A DNA stretch of 64,000 nt from Algiphilus sp022763315 (GCF_965249985.1 NZ_OZ252280.1); one strand, 5' to 3'. Numbered from the stretch's first letter, positions 37,435 to 47,810 are shown. Program-made: numbers and translations. Notes: a model not told the origin generated them from the sequence alone.

Positions 37435-37925
37435 TGCCGGTGCGCAACGCCCACTGGCTGTGGCTGTCAGCCATCATCATTCTGCTCGACCAGATCACCA
37501 AGCAGCTGGTGCATCGTCATCTGGATTGGTACGAGCACATTGCGATCTTCCCGCACTTCAACATCGTGCATCTGCGCAATACCGGCGTGGCCTTCTCAAT
37601 GTTTTCGGGTAGCTCGCAGATCATCTTCATCAGTCTGGCGATCATCGTCTCGGCGGGCATCCTGATCTGGCTGCGGCGCAATCCCAAGGGGCAGACACTG
37701 GTGGCCGTGGCGCTGTGCCTGATTCTTGCGGGCGCCATTGGCAACGCCATCGATCGCGCCGCGCGCGGCTACGTGGTCGACTTCCTCGACTTCTACTGGG
37801 GAAGCTGGCATTTCGCGGCTTTCAATCTGGCCGACACGGCCATTACCATCGGGGCCAGTCTCATGATTCTCGACGCCTTCCTGGATTGGCGTCGCAGTCG
37901 CCGAACCGGCAGGAGTGCTCCGTGA
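37434..37925 (+). CDS. lspA: Lipoprotein signal peptidase (signal peptidase II)
   Basis: A 163-aa inner-membrane aspartyl peptidase that cleaves prolipoproteins. It has four transmembrane helices. The catalytic aspartates lie in G-N-A-I-D-R-A-A-R-G-Y-V-V-D-F (~103) and A-F-N-L-A-D-T-A-I (~130). The N-terminal D-Q-I-T-K and internal H-L-R-N-T-G-V-A-F-S motifs are conserved. It overlaps ileS upstream (TGATG) and ispH downstream (GTGA). Confidence 0.96.
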   Translation: MPVRNAHWLWLSAIIILLDQITKQLVHRHLDWYEHIAIFPHFNIVHLRNTGVAFSMFSGSSQIIFISLAIIVSAGILIWLRRNPKGQTLVAVALCLILAGAIGNAIDRAARGYVVDFLDFYWGSWHFAAFNLADTAITIGASLMILDAFLDWRRSRRTGRSAP

Positions 37926-38884
37926 AGATTCTATTGGCCAACCCGCGCGGTTTCTGTGCGGGCGTGGATCGTGCCATCGAGATCGTCGAACGCGCCTTGC
38001 AGGCCTTTGGTGGGCCGATCTATGTCCGTCACGAGGTCGTGCACAACCGTTTTGTGGTGGATGATTTGCGCGGCAAGGGTGCGGTCTTCGTGGAGGAAGT
38101 GGACGAAGTCCCCGACGGTGCGTTGTGCATCTTTTCCGCCCACGGCGTTTCCAAGGCGGTGCGCGAAGCGGCCGAGGCGCGCGATCTCACGGTTTTCGAT
38201 GCCACCTGTCCGCTGGTGACCAAGGTGCACATCGAGGTGACCCGTTACGCCCGCGAGGGGCGCGAGGTGATCCTGATCGGCCACGCAGGCCATCCCGAGG
38301 TCGAAGGAACGATGGGGCAGTTCGACGCGCGCTTCGGCGGGCGGATCATGCTCGTCGAGACTCCGGAGGATGTCGAAGCGCTGCAGATTCGTGATCCGGA
38401 TCGCCTGGCCTTCGTCACCCAGACCACGCTGTCCATGGATGACACGGCGCGCATCATCGACACGCTTCGCGGCCGCTTTCCGCAGGTGGCGGGGCCGCGC
38501 AAGGACGACATCTGCTACGCCACGCAGAATCGTCAGGACGCGGTGCGCGATCTGGCCACCAAGGCGGACCTGGTGCTGGTGGTGGGCTCCAGCAACAGCT
38601 CCAACTCGAACCGGTTGAGTGAGCTGGCGGCGGCCTGTGGCAGCAAGGCCTATCTCATCGACGGTCCGGCGGATATTCAGACCGAATGGCTCGATGGCGT
38701 GAACGCCGTCGGTGTCACCGCGGGGGCCTCTGCGCCCGAGGTGCTGGTGCAGCAGGTGGTGGAACGGCTGCGCGCTTTGGGCGGCACCACCGTGAGCGAA
38801 GAGAAAGGGGTGGAGGAGCACGTCGTCTTCTCGCTGCCGCGTAATTTGCAGCGTGCGCTGGACGCGGCTTCGAGTCCGTCGTGA
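37922..38884 (+). CDS. ispH: 4-hydroxy-3-methylbut-2-enyl diphosphate reductase
   Basis: A 320-aa Fe-S enzyme for the last step of the MEP isoprenoid pathway. The three cluster cysteines are in R-G-F-C-A-G-V (Cys12), D-A-T-C-P-L-V (~96) and D-I-C-Y-A-T-Q-N-R (~196). S-A-H-G-V-S, G-H-A-G-H-P-E-V and the E-x-N-like S-S-N-S-S-N-S-N-R segment complete the signature. The GTG at 37922 overlaps the lspA stop; the longer upstream reading runs inside lspA and is not real. Confidence 0.96.
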   Translation: MKILLANPRGFCAGVDRAIEIVERALQAFGGPIYVRHEVVHNRFVVDDLRGKGAVFVEEVDEVPDGALCIFSAHGVSKAVREAAEARDLTVFDATCPLVTKVHIEVTRYAREGREVILIGHAGHPEVEGTMGQFDARFGGRIMLVETPEDVEALQIRDPDRLAFVTQTTLSMDDTARIIDTLRGRFPQVAGPRKDDICYATQNRQDAVRDLATKADLVLVVGSSNSSNSNRLSELAAACGSKAYLIDGPADIQTEWLDGVNAVGVTAGASAPEVLVQQVVERLRALGGTTVSEEKGVEEHVVFSLPRNLQRALDAASSPS

Positions 38885-38894
38885 TCGGCGCGTG

Positions 38895-39407
<513 letters not shown>

Positions 39408-39427
39408 TGTGCGGCCCGGGTGCACTG

Positions 39428-40477
39428 ATGCCAAGCCGTTCAGCCAGCGCGATCCGCTCAACGGCAGTGCCGGACGTGCTCATCGTGGGTGGTGGCGCCA
39501 TCGGGATGACCACCGCACTGGCGCTGCGAGCGCGCGGTCTGCGCTGCACGATGGTGGAGCGAGGCACCTTAGGGGCGGAGTCGTCTTGGGCGGGAGGGGG
39601 CATCCTAGCGCCGTTGCGGCCTTGGTCCTACCCGACGCGTGTATGGGATCTGGTGCAGCGCAGCCGTGCCCTCTACGGTGCCCTGCAGCAGCGGCTACAG
39701 GCCTTGTCCGGCGTCGATATCGAACTCTTGCATTGCGGCGCCTGGCTGCTGGATCGCGCCGACTTCGGGGTTGCTCGCGACTGGCATGCGCAACAGCAGT
39801 TGCCCTGCGCGGATGCCGACTGCGAAGGCGCGCCTGCCCTGGTCATGCCCTGGGTTCAGCAGGTGCGCAATCCGCGGCTGATTCGCGCGCTGCGCGGCGC
39901 GCTCGCGGCAGAGGGCATCTCACTCTTCGAGCAGCTTTCGGTCACCGCCCTGCGCCGTAATGGCGGCCGCGTCACCGGCGTAAGCACCGATCAAGGCGAC
40001 ATGCAGGCACGGCACACCGTGGTGGCGGCCGGCGCATGGAGCAGCCAGTTTGGGGAGGCGGTATCGGGGCGGGTGCAACCGATGCGCGGCCAGATGCTAC
40101 GCCTGGAGATCGCGCCGCGGCAGCGACCGGAAGCAGGGATCTGGTTGCTGCCCGAGGCCTACGTCATCGTGCGCGATGACGGCACTACCTTGCTTGGATC
40201 CACAGTAGAGGACGTCGGCTACGACAAGTCCGTCACGCAGGAAGCGCGTGAGCGCTTGCTGCGCATTGCCGGAGCCTATCTGCCATGGACCCGTGAGGCG
40301 CGGGTGCTGGACCATTGGTCGGGCCTGCGTCCCGGCAGCGCGGATGGTGAACCCATCATCGGTGCGGACCCATCGCTGCGGGGCCTGTGGTGGAATACCG
40401 GCCATTTCCGCACCGGCCTCGCCATGGCGCCGGCGTCCGCTGAAGAACTGGCTGAGGCCATCGCCGCCGCAGATTAG
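39428..40477 (+). CDS. thiO: Glycine oxidase ThiO (FAD-dependent amine oxidase)
   Basis: A 349-aa FAD-dependent oxidoreductase of the DAO family. The Rossmann motif V-G-G-G-A-I-G-M-T-T (~19) is followed by E-R-G-T-L-G-A-E-S-S-W-A-G-G-G-I (~43). The late Y-V-I-V-R-D-D-G (~240) and the C-terminal W-N-T-G-H-F-R-T-G-L-A-M-A-P (~322) match ThiO-type glycine oxidases, which supply iminoglycine for the thiazole of thiamine. No other thi gene is in the window. It sits alone on the plus strand between two pilin genes. Confidence 0.87.
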   Translation: MPSRSASAIRSTAVPDVLIVGGGAIGMTTALALRARGLRCTMVERGTLGAESSWAGGGILAPLRPWSYPTRVWDLVQRSRALYGALQQRLQALSGVDIELLHCGAWLLDRADFGVARDWHAQQQLPCADADCEGAPALVMPWVQQVRNPRLIRALRGALAAEGISLFEQLSVTALRRNGGRVTGVSTDQGDMQARHTVVAAGAWSSQFGEAVSGRVQPMRGQMLRLEIAPRQRPEAGIWLLPEAYVIVRDDGTTLLGSTVEDVGYDKSVTQEARERLLRIAGAYLPWTREARVLDHWSGLRPGSADGEPIIGADPSLRGLWWNTGHFRTGLAMAPASAEELAEAIAAAD

Positions 40478-40479
40478 TC

Positions 40480-40917
40480 CTACCAGTCGAGGGTCTCGCT
40501 GCCCTTGATGCGCTGTCGCACTTCACGCCCCCCGGTTTCCGGCTCGCGATAGTCGATGCGCAGGCGCAACTCGCCGTCGCCCGCCTGTGCGCCGACAGCC
40601 GCTGCGCGCAGGTCGAAGCAGGCCGACAGCGGGCAGGCGCTGGTGGCTTCCTTGATCTCGAGCTCGTACACGTCGCTTTCGCCGCAGGTCGCGTCACCGT
40701 CCGGGCGCAGCTCCGAGAAACGATCGCTGTAGCGGCTGTTGCGTGCGTAGAAGCGCTCCTGCGTATTGGCCAGTTCCACAAGGCAGGATTGACCTTCGGC
40801 GCGGCGCGTCCGCTCCTGATAACTCAGATAGGAGGGGTAGGCGATCGTGGCCAGGATGCCCACGATCGCCACGGCAATCATCAGCTCGATGAGCGTAACG
40901 CCGGACTGTCGTTGCAT
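40480..40917 (-). CDS. pilE: Type IV minor pilin PilE
   Basis: A 145-aa prepilin with leader M-Q-R-Q-S-G cleaved before V-T-L-I-E-L, then a hydrophobic helix A-V-A-I-V-G-I-L-A-T-I-A-Y-P. Family residues E-L-A-N-T-Q-E-R-F-Y and a C-terminal tryptophan are present. Four cysteines occur in the globular part. It is the last gene of fimT-pilV-pilW-pilX-pilY1-pilE, starting 4 bp after the pilY1 stop. The ATG at 40917 is chosen over a longer reading inside pilY1. Confidence 0.88.
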   Translation of the reverse strand: MQRQSGVTLIELMIAVAIVGILATIAYPSYLSYQERTRRAEGQSCLVELANTQERFYARNSRYSDRFSELRPDGDATCGESDVYELEIKEATSACPLSACFDLRAAAVGAQAGDGELRLRIDYREPETGGREVRQRIKGSETLDW

Positions 40918-40921
40918 GGGT

Positions 40922-43900
40922 CTAGTAGCGCTCACGCCAATCCAGCTCGCCGCTGCGCGCCCCGTCGGAGACATTGCCCTGGGTCTGCTGGATGGCACCG
41001 GTGGAGGTCTGTGTGAAGATGGTCAGACCTCGATTGTCGCGCGCACCGCCCACATACAGGCTGGGCGCCGAGCCCAGACCTACGCCGATGTCCACGCTGC
41101 GGATGGCCTTGTCGGGTGCGTTGTCCAGCCCGCCGCTGGCGTCGGTTCCGAAGGTCGGAATCTGGCTGCTGGGTGCGCCGGTATCGAAGCGCAGACCAAA
41201 CAGACGGCTGCGGCCTTGTGCGCCACACAGACTGGTGTCCGGCGTGAAGGCGGAGGCGAAAAACACGCCACCGATGACGGAGGTATTGGTGACCACGCGT
41301 TCCGCCGGGCCGGTTGCCGTCATATTCAGTCGCCAGCCGCCGGCGTTGCGCACCTTTGCAACCAGTTCGGATTCATTGTTGACGTCGGTGACGTTGTTGA
41401 CGCTGCCGTCCTCAAAGACCTCGGCATTGCTGACATCCGTCAGGCCGCTATAACTCACCGCTGTGCCCGGTGCCTTGCCATTGCCCACCGGGTCGATGAT
41501 GCCGAACAAGCTCTGCTGATCGGTCGACCCGCGATCCGGATCTCCGTAGAAGCGTCCGGTGCCGGACATGATCCACCAGTTGCCGAAGTTGTCGATCGTG
41601 ACGGAGGGGGTGACGGTGATCGGGTTGGTGGTATCCAGCATCTCGAAGGGGCCGGTCCAATCGGCCGGATCGGCACTGCCGGGAGCCGGCGCAGAGGGGC
41701 GCAGATCGACTTTGAACAGCCCGCCGTCGGGTGCCTCGGCATTGCCCGCGGCCAGGCCCAGGTAGAGCGCGTCGCCGCGGAAGTCGAGATTCCAGTCGGC
41801 CGTGGTGGCAGCCGTCAAGAAACTGCCTCGGTCGCGCTTCTTGCCGGAGCCGGCGACCACGGTATTGGGCAGCTCCTTCGGCCCATAGCCGGAGAGGTAG
41901 GACACCGTGCCGTCTTCGGCAAGCTGCTTCAAGTCCAGAATCCACACCTTCGCGGACTGCGTGCTTTCCGCCTTCTGCAGATTGTCTGGCAGCGAGTTCA
42001 GGTTATCCGGGCCATTGCCCAGCACCAGATACCAGCTGTCGTCGTCGTCGCTGCTGATGGCATCGGTGTTGCCCTTGCCGCTCTGAGCGATCACGGTGGG
42101 CGTCATGGTTGAGAAGCCCATCGCGGGATCGGAGATTTCGCCCAGCAGTCGCGGCGGCTTCTCGGGATTGGTGATGTCCATCACCACGTAGGACGAGCGC
42201 AGGGTCAATTCCCTTTCGCCGCCGCTTTCACGCAGCAGTGAGGCGAGTGCGTTGCCCAGCTGTAAGTCGCCAAAGGTGGCCTGCACCAGGTCGCCGAGCG
42301 CGCAGACGAGGTTGCCGATACCAAGCAGATTGGTCAGTGGTTCACAGTCTTTGTTCATGGGCAGGCTGATGTCCCCGCCGCCCAGTCCCATGCCCACCAC
42401 CATTACCGTGCCCCAGCCATGGGGGTGGTCAGCATCGGCTTCGAAAATACGCGCGTCGAAGATGCGGGGCTTGGCGTCCATGTACCAGACGTGGGTGTAG
42501 TCGGTATCCGTCAGCCAGGTCAGATGCGGAAGATTGTGGAAGGGCACATAGGCCCAGAGTTCGGCCCCGATCGGATGCGCGGTGCGGTTGTCGATCGACG
42601 TCACGAATTGGCGCGCTCCTGCGTTGTAGAAGCCCGCGTTGAAGGCGTGCAGCATGCCGTCATTGGCGCCGACATAGACGACGTTGCGGCGGTTTCGGTA
42701 CTGCTCGCGGAAATCGGCGTAGGTCTGGTCGTCATAAAGAAGGTCGAAGGCTTCTGCCGGTGCGCCTACCACCGTCGGGGTCGAGTTGACGATATCGCCG
42801 AGACGCATGGTCTCCACCGTGCCGTCGCCGTCGTAGTCCAGCGTACGATTGCGCAAGCCGACATCCGGCTTGTCTTCGCCGCGGATGTATTCCACGAGCA
42901 GCTTGGCGACATTGGCATCGGGTGCATTGACCAAGCCGGCAGTGCCGCTGCCAAAGGTGGCCGGGACGAAGGGCTTGAATTCGTCGCCGCCGGCTTCGGG
43001 GCGGTCCACTTCACCGTCGAGGTCGATATCAACCCAGGTGTAAATACTGCGTCCCAGGGTGGCGACATCGCTGTAGCGGCGCTGAGACAGCACATCCGAC
43101 ACGGAGGCGAGCTGATCGCGTGCATTCCATAGCGGATTGAGTGCGCCCAGTTCAACGATGGTGCTGTTGTCGTCGGCCGGATCTCCGCTGTAGCGGCGCA
43201 CGCGCGTGCGTTGCTGGGCAACGTCGGATGCGCTTTCGTCGAAGAAGAGTTCGACGACGGGATCCTCGGAAAAGTCACCGAGCTTGAAGTCGCCGTTGTC
43301 CTCGCGCAAACGGCCTTTGGCGTCGACCCAGAGCGCTTGCAGGGCGCCGATCCACCGCACCTCGTTGCCGTTGGCGTCCGTTCGGGTGGGTTCGAAGAGG
43401 GCTTGATAGACCGCCCCTTCACCCTCGCGGGCATTGGCCACCACGGCCGCCGCGGTACCGGAGGCCACCTGGCCGACGATCTCCTCGAACACGCGCCGCA
43501 GCGAGTCTTCCAGCTGGCGCGGCTCCACGGCAAAGAAATAGTTGTCGGGATTGCCGTCGGGGACGGGCTCTCCGCGGGCGTTCTCGGTGTCCCATTGGCT
43601 CGTGCTGAGTGGGGCGAGCCGACCGCCGGCCGTCTTGGACGGGTCTTTCAGAAAACCGCCGTACTTGGCGGCATACCACAGCGGGTCCTTGAGCAGACCG
43701 GCCTTGCTCTCGCCGAGGGTGTAGGTGTGTGAGGTCGCCTCATCGTCCAGGTCGCAGCCGCCCGAGCAGTCGCGCGCTTCGGTGCTGTCGTCGAAGGTGA
43801 AGCCTTCGGCTCCGGAATGAAAATGGGCGCCGTCCTGCGTCGTGCCCGACAAGCTGTAGCCGAAGCCCATGCGCGCGCCGCCGCCGCTGTAGCCGATGGT

Positions 43901-46111
43901 GTTGGTGGAGATGCAGAGGCGCTTGTCGCTCAAGCGATAGTCGAGGACGCCCCACATATCCTGGTCATAGTCGCCGCCCTGCTCACCGTTTTCCCAGTTG
44001 ATGTAGAGCTTGCCGCGCACGATGGCCTTCGGGCTGTCGAAGCTGCACTGCGCCGCCGCAGGCACCCCGCTGCCAGCGATGGCGAGGTCTGCCGCAGTGG
44101 GATTCTCGATGCGCGTAGGAGCCTGCGCATGTTTGAAATCGACAATGGCGCAGGCGCCGTTGCGGTCGCTGTTCGCGCCGCGAAGATCCAGGTTGAGACA
44201 AGCGGGCAGCAGGGTCACGGTTCGCTCGCCGCTTGGGGCCACCAGATCGATCTTGGGCGTATTCGATGCCAGCTGCACCGCATAGGTCTTGACCGACTGC
44301 TGACCCGAGATCTGGTTTTGGGTGTTCACATCGCCGGTGTAGGCATGGTAAGCCGCCCCGGCAATTCGGAAGGTGCCCTCCAGCCGCGGGCCTTCCGGGC
44401 AAATGCCGCGGACCTCGCCCAGGGCGTTGACCTCCTTGGCGGTACACAGCTGGTGATCGTCGTCGCCCTGGGTGGTCTGCCCATTCTCGCCGACGAAGAA
44501 GCTCTTTCCGTGAATGCCTTCGTTGGCGCCGATGAGATTGGTGAGTTCCACGGAGCTCTTGTCGGCATTGACGCTGCGCAGGCCGTCGCTGTTGTCGTCG
44601 AGCTCGTCGCCATCGTAGGAAATGGTGGAAGCGTTGAAGACCACCGTATTGAGCGAGGCGCACTCGTTGTTGGCGCTGATCGAGGGCGGCTGATAGGACT
44701 GCGGCTGATTCAGACCCTCGATGAGGGTGGAATCATTGGCGCGGAAGTCCCCCGAAGGCGGTTGGTTGGCAAACCAGCGAAGGGCGGTGAGATAGGCCTC
44801 GGCGAGGGGGTTGCCCCAATTCTTGCACTCGCCGTTCTTGAACTCGGCCAGTCGGAAGCTACAGTCGTTGTACAGCCCGTCGCTGTGGTCATACTCGATG
44901 ATGCGGTACAGCGACAGCGCATTGACCAGACCAAAGGACTGGGTGTTCTGCTTGCCATTGGTACTGCCATCGGCGTTGCGCAGCCCAAAGGTGGCGATGA
45001 AGCGGCCGTCGACTTCGGAATTGACCTCGTCGGTGAAGGTGCCGACGCGCTTCATGACGTCGCCGCCGGATTTGTTCTTTTTGTAGGTGCCGGTGGTCAG
45101 GCCAAACCACATGCGTTCGTTGTCGCCAAACTCCTGCAGCAGCCCGATGGGCTTTGAGGAACCGTCGGGATAGGTCTTGCAGCGATCCCCGGTCCGCAGC
45201 CCGGAGACGCAGACTTCCACGCGCACGGAGTAGTCATCCTGGCCCAGGCCGCGGTCGCTTCGACGCGGGTTGCGATCGAAGGCGGGGATACCGCTCTCGC
45301 TGGCGTCGTTGTCGTTGGTTGCGTTTTCTTCTTCGCGCCACAGGCACTGCCAGCGTTCGTTGGCTGCCCAGAGGGAGTAATTGCCTTGCGCCACGCGCAT
45401 CAGAGGCGGTGAGGTGACATCCTGCGAGTCCGCGCCACTGTTGGGATACGTGGTGTTGCAGATGGTGATGCCGTTTTCTCGGGCAGTGGAGCTGCTCGTA
45501 GTGACGCCACTGAAGGGGGTCAGTTTGGCAATGTCACTGCCGTTGTAATACTTCGCCCAGGAGTGCGCATCGTTGGGCAGATAGGCCCGCTCCAAGACGG
45601 TGCGTGACTTGTTGTCCAGCGTGATTGATTGGTCGACGACGCGCTTGCCTCCGAAGAGGATCTTGCGCACCACGTCGATGCGCGACATCGAGACCCAGTT
45701 CAGAAAGTTCCCGCTCCAATTGCCGCTGCAGTAGCGGTCCGCGTTGGCTGGGCCGGATGGCGTGAACAGGCCGCTCGCGTAGTCATAACACTTGTTGTCG
45801 TCGAAGTAGCCGTAGTAGCGGAACGAGTGCTGATAGGTGGTCTCGATATCCCCGTCGCCATCGAGATCCGTGTAATCGTTATAGGCGCGCAGAAACAGCT
45901 GGTGGTCCTTTGACAGCGTGATCATCGCCTGCGGTTGGGCGGTTTCGACGCTGGTGGCCGGCAGGCTGGAGTACTTCTGCAGATTGTCGGAACCGGAGAT
46001 GTAGGGCAGGCCAGCGGCAAGGGCGATATTGATTCCACCGAGGCCGAGCATTGCCGCCATCAGTTGCATGCGCCGGGAAGGAGGCAAAGAACGGCTGCTG
46101 CGTGTGCGCAT
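40922..46111 (-). CDS. pilY1: Type IV pilus assembly/adhesin protein PilY1
   Basis: A 1729-aa exported pilus-tip protein involved in adhesion, mechanosensing and pilus extension. The signal sequence is basic, then M-L-G-L-G-G-I-N-I-A-L-A-A. The C-terminal third carries the PilY1 beta-propeller (V-Y-V-G-A-N-D-G-M-L-H-A-F and V-W-Y-M-D-A-K-P-R). Calcium-binding-like Asp loops include D-L-D-G-D-G-D-I-E (~82), D-I-D-L-D-G-E-V-D and D-Y-D-G-D-G-T-V-E. No N-terminal von Willebrand A D-x-S-x-S site is visible. The ATG at 46111 has AGGAG seven bases upstream; the frame extends nine codons further but without a ribosome site. Confidence 0.93.
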   Translation of the reverse strand: MRTRSSRSLPPSRRMQLMAAMLGLGGINIALAAGLPYISGSDNLQKYSSLPATSVETAQPQAMITLSKDHQLFLRAYNDYTDLDGDGDIETTYQHSFRYYGYFDDNKCYDYASGLFTPSGPANADRYCSGNWSGNFLNWVSMSRIDVVRKILFGGKRVVDQSITLDNKSRTVLERAYLPNDAHSWAKYYNGSDIAKLTPFSGVTTSSSTARENGITICNTTYPNSGADSQDVTSPPLMRVAQGNYSLWAANERWQCLWREEENATNDNDASESGIPAFDRNPRRSDRGLGQDDYSVRVEVCVSGLRTGDRCKTYPDGSSKPIGLLQEFGDNERMWFGLTTGTYKKNKSGGDVMKRVGTFTDEVNSEVDGRFIATFGLRNADGSTNGKQNTQSFGLVNALSLYRIIEYDHSDGLYNDCSFRLAEFKNGECKNWGNPLAEAYLTALRWFANQPPSGDFRANDSTLIEGLNQPQSYQPPSISANNECASLNTVVFNASTISYDGDELDDNSDGLRSVNADKSSVELTNLIGANEGIHGKSFFVGENGQTTQGDDDHQLCTAKEVNALGEVRGICPEGPRLEGTFRIAGAAYHAYTGDVNTQNQISGQQSVKTYAVQLASNTPKIDLVAPSGERTVTLLPACLNLDLRGANSDRNGACAIVDFKHAQAPTRIENPTAADLAIAGSGVPAAAQCSFDSPKAIVRGKLYINWENGEQGGDYDQDMWGVLDYRLSDKRLCISTNTIGYSGGGARMGFGYSLSGTTQDGAHFHSGAEGFTFDDSTEARDCSGGCDLDDEATSHTYTLGESKAGLLKDPLWYAAKYGGFLKDPSKTAGGRLAPLSTSQWDTENARGEPVPDGNPDNYFFAVEPRQLEDSLRRVFEEIVGQVASGTAAAVVANAREGEGAVYQALFEPTRTDANGNEVRWIGALQALWVDAKGRLREDNGDFKLGDFSEDPVVELFFDESASDVAQQRTRVRRYSGDPADDNSTIVELGALNPLWNARDQLASVSDVLSQRRYSDVATLGRSIYTWVDIDLDGEVDRPEAGGDEFKPFVPATFGSGTAGLVNAPDANVAKLLVEYIRGEDKPDVGLRNRTLDYDGDGTVETMRLGDIVNSTPTVVGAPAEAFDLLYDDQTYADFREQYRNRRNVVYVGANDGMLHAFNAGFYNAGARQFVTSIDNRTAHPIGAELWAYVPFHNLPHLTWLTDTDYTHVWYMDAKPRIFDARIFEADADHPHGWGTVMVVGMGLGGGDISLPMNKDCEPLTNLLGIGNLVCALGDLVQATFGDLQLGNALASLLRESGGERELTLRSSYVVMDITNPEKPPRLLGEISDPAMGFSTMTPTVIAQSGKGNTDAISSDDDDSWYLVLGNGPDNLNSLPDNLQKAESTQSAKVWILDLKQLAEDGTVSYLSGYGPKELPNTVVAGSGKKRDRGSFLTAATTADWNLDFRGDALYLGLAAGNAEAPDGGLFKVDLRPSAPAPGSADPADWTGPFEMLDTTNPITVTPSVTIDNFGNWWIMSGTGRFYGDPDRGSTDQQSLFGIIDPVGNGKAPGTAVSYSGLTDVSNAEVFEDGSVNNVTDVNNESELVAKVRNAGGWRLNMTATGPAERVVTNTSVIGGVFFASAFTPDTSLCGAQGRSRLFGLRFDTGAPSSQIPTFGTDASGGLDNAPDKAIRSVDIGVGLGSAPSLYVGGARDNRGLTIFTQTSTGAIQQTQGNVSDGARSGELDWRERY

Positions 46112-46121
46112 GAAGGTGCTC

Positions 46122-46805
46122 CTAGTTCCTGACGACATGTCGGTAGGTGGCGGCGGTAATTGCGCGACCTGCGACGTCTTGCTGTGCAGATGTCCGCACC
46201 GTCCTCGATGAGGTCGAGCGGCTTTCCAGGTGGAAGAGAATGCGGGCGCCGCCGGCGGCAGCGGATTTACCCAAGCCCTCGTAGCCGGCCACCATGGCGG
46301 TGCCTGCGCCCGGGTTCAGATCGGTACGCAGTTTGAATACACCGAGTTGGGCAGCGACCGGACGCGTGCGATCACCGATTCCCGTGGGGATGTTGCGATT
46401 GAAGCGGGCCTTGGTATCCATGTCGTCCGTGGCCGGCAGGGCGCATTGGGCCGCGGGCTCGCATTCCGAATTGGTGACATACCAGCGCGGGCCTTCCTTG
46501 TCCTCGGCAAGGTCGGCAATGCTGTAGGCGTCCGGGATGTCGAACAGGAAGTCGCGCTTCAGCACCTTGCCGCCGCGCTCCGTGGGCCAGCCGCGGGCAT
46601 AGATGTGCTGGTCGACGATATCGCCCAGCCGTCGCCGGGGCAGTTCGGAATTCTCGAGGGCCTCGACGCGTTGGATATGGTTCTCGCTCATCCGGAGTTC
46701 GAAGCCAGCGTTGCGGACGGCGACGGTGCCCACCACGGTCAATCCGATGAGCAACACCACCGAGGTGATCAGCGCGAAGCCGCCCTGTTGCTGAGCCCGT
46801 GTCAT
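46122..46805 (-). CDS. pilX: Type IV minor pilin PilX
   Basis: A 227-aa minor pilin. The N-terminus is M-T-R-A-Q-Q-Q-G-G followed by F-A-L-I-T-S-V-V-L-L-I-G-L-T-V-V-G, the PilX-type membrane helix. It lacks Glu5 of most pilins, as is common for PilX/GspK types. The conserved M-S-E-N-H-I-Q-R-V-E-A-L-E-N-S-E segment follows. It lies between pilW and pilY1 with 10-bp gaps or less and probably forms the pilus-priming tip complex with them. Confidence 0.88.
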   Translation of the reverse strand: MTRAQQQGGFALITSVVLLIGLTVVGTVAVRNAGFELRMSENHIQRVEALENSELPRRRLGDIVDQHIYARGWPTERGGKVLKRDFLFDIPDAYSIADLAEDKEGPRWYVTNSECEPAAQCALPATDDMDTKARFNRNIPTGIGDRTRPVAAQLGVFKLRTDLNPGAGTAMVAGYEGLGKSAAAGGARILFHLESRSTSSRTVRTSAQQDVAGRAITAATYRHVVRN

Positions 46806-46808
46806 CTG

Positions 46809-47810
46809 TCAGCCGCCCCTGCCGTGGTTGCGAATCTGGAAATCCTGCACATAGAGGCGCCGTGGAAAGCGCTCGAGCGCATCCGGGGGGGTGTAGGTGT
46901 CGCCATCGGGCAGGGTATAGGTGGTGTTGTCGGCAAACTCGCTGCGCTGGGGGGCACGCAGGATCAGCCCTACGCGTATGGCGGAAATATCCACGAAGTC
47001 AGCTGCGGCCACGTCCTCGGGGTTGTCCCAGGATTCGACGATGCCATCGCCGTTGCGGTCCATGCCCGCAACCAGCGTGAAGCGCTCCACGCCGGACACA
47101 ATCGGTTGGGAATCGGGATTGCCGAAGTCCGGAGAGTGCTCGTACAGCGCGGGCCCTTCAGCTGCAGTCGCGCCGGAAGGTACCCCAACATGAAACACCC
47201 GCGCGCGAAAGCGGTAGTCAAAGACGCCGTCGTCCTCGTCATCATCGGTGAATTGGCTGTCTACCGTTGTCGCTGCGTCGCGCTGATAGATGACGCCCCT
47301 GGTGGCGGGGATGGCGCGCAGCAGCAGCGTATCGCCGTCAAGATCCTCGATCTCCGTGCGCGGAAGATAGCCGGTACCGGGCGCGCTCAGCGGATCGGCG
47401 TGACGAATCACCAAGACATCGGTTTGCGCCTCGTAGTTGGACACCGTGCAACCGCTCAGCGGAGTCGCGCCCGCGCCATTGTGAATCTCGATCGGACGCC
47501 GGATATCGGCATACCAGCCGGCCGAACAGGCTGCCGCGTCGCTGTCGTCCAGTGAACTGGGAATCCATTGCATGGCGGTAAGGGGCGCACCGTGGGTGAA
47601 CCCGGCATCACGCAGGGCGCGGCCGATGGTTTCCATGGCAAAGCGGGCATTGTCCTGCAGGATGGCTGTGCTTTCCTGCACCCGATAGCTGTGGCGGCTG
47701 GTCACAAAGACTGCGGCGACACCGGCAAGGATCACGAGGCCGAGGGCCACCGAAATCATGAGCTCGACCAGCGAAATGCCCTGTTGGTGACGGCGTGCGG
47801 GTACTGTCAT
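46809..47810 (-). CDS. pilW: Type IV minor pilin PilW
   Basis: A 333-aa minor pilin with leader ending Q-Q-G before I-S-L-V-E-L-M-I-S-V-A-L-G-L, then R-V-Q-E-S-T-A-I-L-Q-D-N-A-R-F-A-M-E-T-I, which is the PilW signature. The globular domain is long with an Asp-rich D-D-D-E-D-D loop and a D-R-N-G-D-G-I-V-E calcium-like loop. The ATG at 47810 overlaps the pilV stop (ATGA), showing translational coupling. Confidence 0.9.
   Translation of the reverse strand: MTVPARRHQQGISLVELMISVALGLVILAGVAAVFVTSRHSYRVQESTAILQDNARFAMETIGRALRDAGFTHGAPLTAMQWIPSSLDDSDAAACSAGWYADIRRPIEIHNGAGATPLSGCTVSNYEAQTDVLVIRHADPLSAPGTGYLPRTEIEDLDGDTLLLRAIPATRGVIYQRDAATTVDSQFTDDDEDDGVFDYRFRARVFHVGVPSGATAAEGPALYEHSPDFGNPDSQPIVSGVERFTLVAGMDRNGDGIVESWDNPEDVAAADFVDISAIRVGLILRAPQRSEFADNTTYTLPDGDTYTPPDALERFPRRLYVQDFQIRNHGRGG

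Noticed and set aside
40847..45157. Long plus-strand frames (40847-42112, 43817-45157) inside pilY1
   Set aside because: Antisense shadows of pilY1; no ribosome sites or family features.
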